Assembly: GCA_016199985.1 (NCBI GenBank)
Contig: JACQFQ010000056.1
Coordinates: 1 to 64,000 of the forward strand
Direction: 5' to 3'
Origin: Verrucomicrobiota bacterium
GTDB lineage: Bacteria; Verrucomicrobiota; Verrucomicrobiia; Limisphaerales; UBA11320
Length of the DNA: 64,000 nt
The notes under the pieces are model-generated. The model was given only the letters and a program-made list of their open reading frames with translations. It was not told the origin of the DNA and did not search any database. Of the stretch, positions 61,258-64,000 are shown piece after piece; the stretch's first letter is position 1; every line of letters starts with the position of its first letter. Made by a program: the position numbers and the translations under genes.

Positions 61258-61677
61258 ATGAAGCAGGCCTTCCATCAGGTCGTCGTCCCCACGCAAGGTC
61301 GCGGATTCTACGACATCACGGATAGCGTGTCGCGCCATCTCGCCGCCTCGCTTCTCACGCAAGGGCTCGCCACGCTTCATCTGCAACACACATCCGCGTC
61401 GCTGCTCATCCAGGAGAACGCGGATCCCAACGTGCGCGGCGACTTCGACCGGTTCTTCGCGGCGCTGGTCCCGGACGGCGATCCCATGTTCCTCCACACC
61501 GAGGAAGGCGACGACGACATGTCGGCGCACATCCGGACGGCGCTGACGGCCGTGAATCTGTCCATTCCCTTTGATCAAGGGCGTCTTTGCCTGGGAACCT
61601 GGCAAGGGATCTACGTGTGGGAACACAGGGCGCGTCCGCACACGAGGAAGGTTGCGCTCCACCTTCTGGGCGAATGA
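61258..61677 (+). CDS. YjbQ-family (UPF0047) protein
   Basis: A 139-residue member of the YjbQ/UPF0047 family, small soluble proteins; some have secondary thiamine-phosphate synthase activity. Seen: GFYDITDSV, LHLQHTSASLLIQENADPNVRGDFDRFF with the conserved QHTSAS and ENADP, EEGDDDMSAHIRTALT (His ligand) and LGTWQGIYVWEHR. Length is typical. It starts 21 bases after the TPR protein stop. Confidence 0.93.
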   Translation: MKQAFHQVVVPTQGRGFYDITDSVSRHLAASLLTQGLATLHLQHTSASLLIQENADPNVRGDFDRFFAALVPDGDPMFLHTEEGDDDMSAHIRTALTAVNLSIPFDQGRLCLGTWQGIYVWEHRARPHTRKVALHLLGE

Positions 61678-61740
61678 CTCCCCGCAGCGCCCGAAACATT
61701 CTCCGCGCTCAACCCATCCCCAACCTCAACACCCACCCTC

Positions 61741-62538
61741 ATGCCTGACTGGCTCGCCGTGATACTTCTGGGAATCATCGAAGGGCTCACCGAGTTCCTG
61801 CCCGTTTCCTCCACCGGACATCTCTTGCTTGCGGAGCAATGGCTCAACATTTCGAAGACCGAGCTGTTCAACACGGTGATCCAATGCGGAGCGCTCATGG
61901 CGGTGCTGGCCGTGTTCTGGAGCCGCGTGAACAGTCTCGCTCTGGGATGGAGGGAGGCGAACGCGCAGAAGTATCTCATTCACCTTGCGGTGGCGTTTGG
62001 CATCACGGGCGTCGGCGGGCTGCTTCTCAAGAAGGTCCTGCATTGGAAGCTGCCGCACACGCCTTTTCCGGTTGCGATCGCGACCCTGGCGGGAGGATTT
62101 GTGATTCTGGCGATCGAGCGTTGGGTGAAAGGACGCCCCGGGATCGCGGAGATCACGATAAGGACCGCGGTGATCGTGGGATTCGCGCAGCTGCTTGCCG
62201 CGGCGTTCCCGGGGACCTCGCGCTCGGGGGCCTGCATCCTGTTTGCGCTGTTGGCCGGGACGGCCCGGCCAGCGGCGACCGAGTTCTCATTCCTGGTCGG
62301 CATCCCCACGATGATCGCCGCCAGTGGATTGGAGATCGTTTCGAGCCTGAAGAGCGGCGAGCGTATCCCAGGATCCGACTGGGGCATGGTGGCCCTCGGC
62401 TCCGCCGCGGCGGCGGTCACGGCGTTCCTGGTCGTCCGATGGCTGCTGCGCTTCGTCCAGACGCACACGTTCGTGGCGTTCGGCTGGTATCGCATCGCGC
62501 TCGGCGCCGTGATCCTTTGGCTGGCGCGCGGCCATTGA
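61741..62538 (+). CDS. uppP: Undecaprenyl-diphosphate phosphatase
   Basis: A 265-residue integral membrane enzyme (BacA/UppP) that dephosphorylates undecaprenyl diphosphate, recycling the lipid carrier of peptidoglycan. Key motifs: GIIEGLTEFLPVSSTGHLLLAE with the catalytic Glu and EFLPVSSTGH, and PGTSRSGACILFALLAG carrying the PGxSRSG motif. Multiple helices and length fit. A short leader of 63 bases separates it from the YjbQ gene. Confidence 0.96.
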   Translation: MPDWLAVILLGIIEGLTEFLPVSSTGHLLLAEQWLNISKTELFNTVIQCGALMAVLAVFWSRVNSLALGWREANAQKYLIHLAVAFGITGVGGLLLKKVLHWKLPHTPFPVAIATLAGGFVILAIERWVKGRPGIAEITIRTAVIVGFAQLLAAAFPGTSRSGACILFALLAGTARPAATEFSFLVGIPTMIAASGLEIVSSLKSGERIPGSDWGMVALGSAAAAVTAFLVVRWLLRFVQTHTFVAFGWYRIALGAVILWLARGH

Positions 62539-62613
62539 GCCCCTGAACGGGGATGGGATGCTGACGATGTCTCTGGGGTTCGCTCGCGCGCTGCCGCGTC
62601 ACAAGCCCCCAAA

Positions 62614-64000
62614 TCAGCCCGGCCCGGATCGGGGCTGCACCCGCGGCAAGGGAGGGGCTTCCATTAACCCGGTGAAAACCTTTCGCTGTGCTTTCTCCTC
62701 GGGGAGATGATGCGCTCTCACGAGACGCGGGAACTCGAACAGCAATCGGTCGCGCGCCCACAGCATCACCACAACGCTCTTGATGATCACGAACACGGGG
62801 CCGAGATAGAAGCAAAGCCCGTAAAGCGCCAAAGGGAGGAGCTGAACCCAGACCACCGTGAGCATCGTCGCGGTGGCCCGCTTGCGCTGGACGAGACCCT
62901 GATAGAGCCCCATCCAACTCGCGCCCCAGAGGTCTATATGCAGGCCGTACAGGACGAAAAGCGCGACGCAACTGATAAAGACCGCCTCGCTCGCGTCCCC
63001 CGGAATCGCGAGAACCCATCGAAAGGCGAACACCCCCACCGCGAGGAACTCGGCCACAGCGAACACTGCGGCCGTTGCCGCGCAATAGCGGGCGGTCCCC
63101 CGGCCCATCCCGAGCACGACCTCGTGCATGGACATCGGAGCGATGAGCAGAAGCTCGATGAATCCCGTGGAGCGCAGCGTCGCGCCGACGCTGACCGCGT
63201 TGAGTCCCTGCCAGAGGTTGATCATGGAGTGCGTGATGAGGGCCGTGACGCAGAGCGCGACCAGAACCGTGGAGTCGGCCGGGGCGAGACAGGCGGTGAG
63301 CAGCCATATCGCGGCGATGCCGCACGCCACCCGCGGAAAAAGCCGAAGCCGCCATGATTGGCTGGTGGCCAGCCAGCCCATCGGATCGGCCTCCACCTGC
63401 TCCGGAAGCCAGCGCGACGCCCGGCGCGCGATCGTCCTCTGAAGCTCCGGGGCACGCTCTCCGCTCCGATCCCAGAAACGCGGCAGAGCCCTGCAGGCGA
63501 TGGCCAGCAGCCCGATGCCGATGAGGAACGAAACCGCGACGGCCCTCCAATAGAAAGCCGGGGTCGCATCGTAAACGTCGGCGTTCAGCCCGAGCAACAT
63601 TCCCGTGGGACCGAACCAGCGCAGCCCGAGATCAGTCCCCGAAGCGGCCAAACCCAGGTCCATCAGCGGCAGGAGAACCGTAGAAAGCAGGAGAATGCCT
63701 GTCGATCGGGCGTAGGCCACGATCATCGTTTCCGACACGACCGATATGGCCGTGCCGATCGCCAGCGAGAAGAAGAGGCCGACAAACAACGCGATGACCA
63801 GCCTCCAGAACTCCCCTGCCGTGACCCCTCCGAGGAGAAGCGGAACCCCGAGCGCCGGAACGACCGCCATGAGCGAGAACAGGCTGTTCAGGGAGACGCC
63901 CGCCTGCTTGCCCAGCACGATCTCCTCGGATCGGAGATCCGTGAGAAACAGCAGCCCAAGCGTGCCCTCGCGCTTCTCCTCGCTGATCGAGTCAGAGGTC
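62614..64000 (-). CDS. ABC-2 type transporter permease (5-prime end off the window)
   Basis: A partial membrane protein read from the window end. The visible 462 residues start inside SISEEKREGTLGLLFLTDL, the conserved cytoplasmic segment of ABC-2 permeases, and continue with about ten transmembrane segments (for example LVIALFVGLFFSLAIGTAISVV, AVAVSFLIGIGLLAIACRAL, ATAAVFAVAEFLAVGVFAF). The GTG at 63918 is internal, not the true start, since the family-specific residues lie upstream of it. ABC-2 permeases export drugs, polysaccharides or lipids; the ATPase partner is not in the window. The stop precedes uppP convergently. Confidence 0.85.
   Translation of the reverse strand, partial: TSDSISEEKREGTLGLLFLTDLRSEEIVLGKQAGVSLNSLFSLMAVVPALGVPLLLGGVTAGEFWRLVIALFVGLFFSLAIGTAISVVSETMIVAYARSTGILLLSTVLLPLMDLGLAASGTDLGLRWFGPTGMLLGLNADVYDATPAFYWRAVAVSFLIGIGLLAIACRALPRFWDRSGERAPELQRTIARRASRWLPEQVEADPMGWLATSQSWRLRLFPRVACGIAAIWLLTACLAPADSTVLVALCVTALITHSMINLWQGLNAVSVGATLRSTGFIELLLIAPMSMHEVVLGMGRGTARYCAATAAVFAVAEFLAVGVFAFRWVLAIPGDASEAVFISCVALFVLYGLHIDLWGASWMGLYQGLVQRKRATATMLTVVWVQLLPLALYGLCFYLGPVFVIIKSVVVMLWARDRLLFEFPRLVRAHHLPEEKAQRKVFTGLMEAPPLPRVQPRSGPG

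Noticed and set aside
63918-63918. GTG at 63918 as the start of the ABC-2 permease
   Set aside because: Family-specific residues (ISEEKREGTLGLLFLTDL) lie upstream in the same frame up to the window end, so the gene is truncated by the window and starts outside it.

Overview
The window reads as a chromosome segment from a motile, Gram-negative bacterium of the Planctomycetota-Verrucomicrobiota group, most likely Verrucomicrobiota. This rests on the gene content: a DUF1501 / pre-peptidase (PPC) / DUF1549-DUF1553 cytochrome set, a Ser/Thr kinase-WD40 protein paired with an ECF-type sigma factor, a CotH-family lipoprotein, an outer-membrane porin and a proteobacterial-style flagellar gene set. 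It was judged from the sequence alone, with no database search.

Layout. (1) 1-958: non-coding DNA with four arrays of a 9-bp repeat in alternating orientation, then a good sigma-54-type promoter candidate at 830-845. (2) 959-13646: one co-directional urea locus: outer-membrane porin, urea ABC transporter urtABCDE, then urease ureD, ureAB (fused), ureC, ureF, ureG. ureE is absent, and UreG carries a His-rich N-terminus. A perfect 14-bp hairpin separates urtA from urtB. UrtC and UrtE each carry an unusual internal insertion. By eye this block is less G+C rich than the rest. (3) 13647-18097: a spacer, then an ECF-like sigma factor and a Zn-ribbon/kinase/TM/WD40 protein. (4) 18154-27927: a CotH-like lipoprotein, then a tight six-gene MoxR system (DUF4129, DUF4350, MoxR ATPase, DUF58, SpoIIM-like, RDD), ending in nagA. 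(5) 28128-38519: secreted or periplasmic planctomycete/verrucomicrobial proteins: DUF1501, PPC-domain protein, DUF1549/1553 cytochrome, a c-type cytochrome-WD40-coiled-coil giant, and a small secreted protein. (6) 38629-44498: a 41-residue basic protein, an EamA-like membrane protein, a PaaK-like ligase, a Sel1-repeat protein, a nitroreductase-like protein and a beta-propeller protein. (7) 44495-58296, minus strand: a 17-gene flagellar operon, transcribed flgB-flgC-fliE-fliF-fliG-fliH-fliI-fliJ-motE-like-fliK-flgD-flgE-fliL-fliM-fliN-fliO-fliP. (8) 58618-64000: a secreted coiled-coil/TPR protein, a YjbQ-family protein, uppP and a truncated ABC-2 permease.

How they work together. The urea block would take urea through the porin, capture it with UrtA, import it through UrtBC powered by UrtDE, and hydrolyse it to ammonia with a nickel urease matured by UreDFG. 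The promoter candidate suggests nitrogen control. The flagellar operon supplies the rod, MS ring, switch, export ATPase complex, hook cap and hook, and part of the export gate. fliQ, fliR, flhA, flhB, flagellin and motAB are not here. The MoxR block is a widely conserved but poorly understood membrane/ATPase system, here beside CotH and NagA genes. No tRNA, rRNA, CRISPR array, insertion sequence or prophage was recognised.
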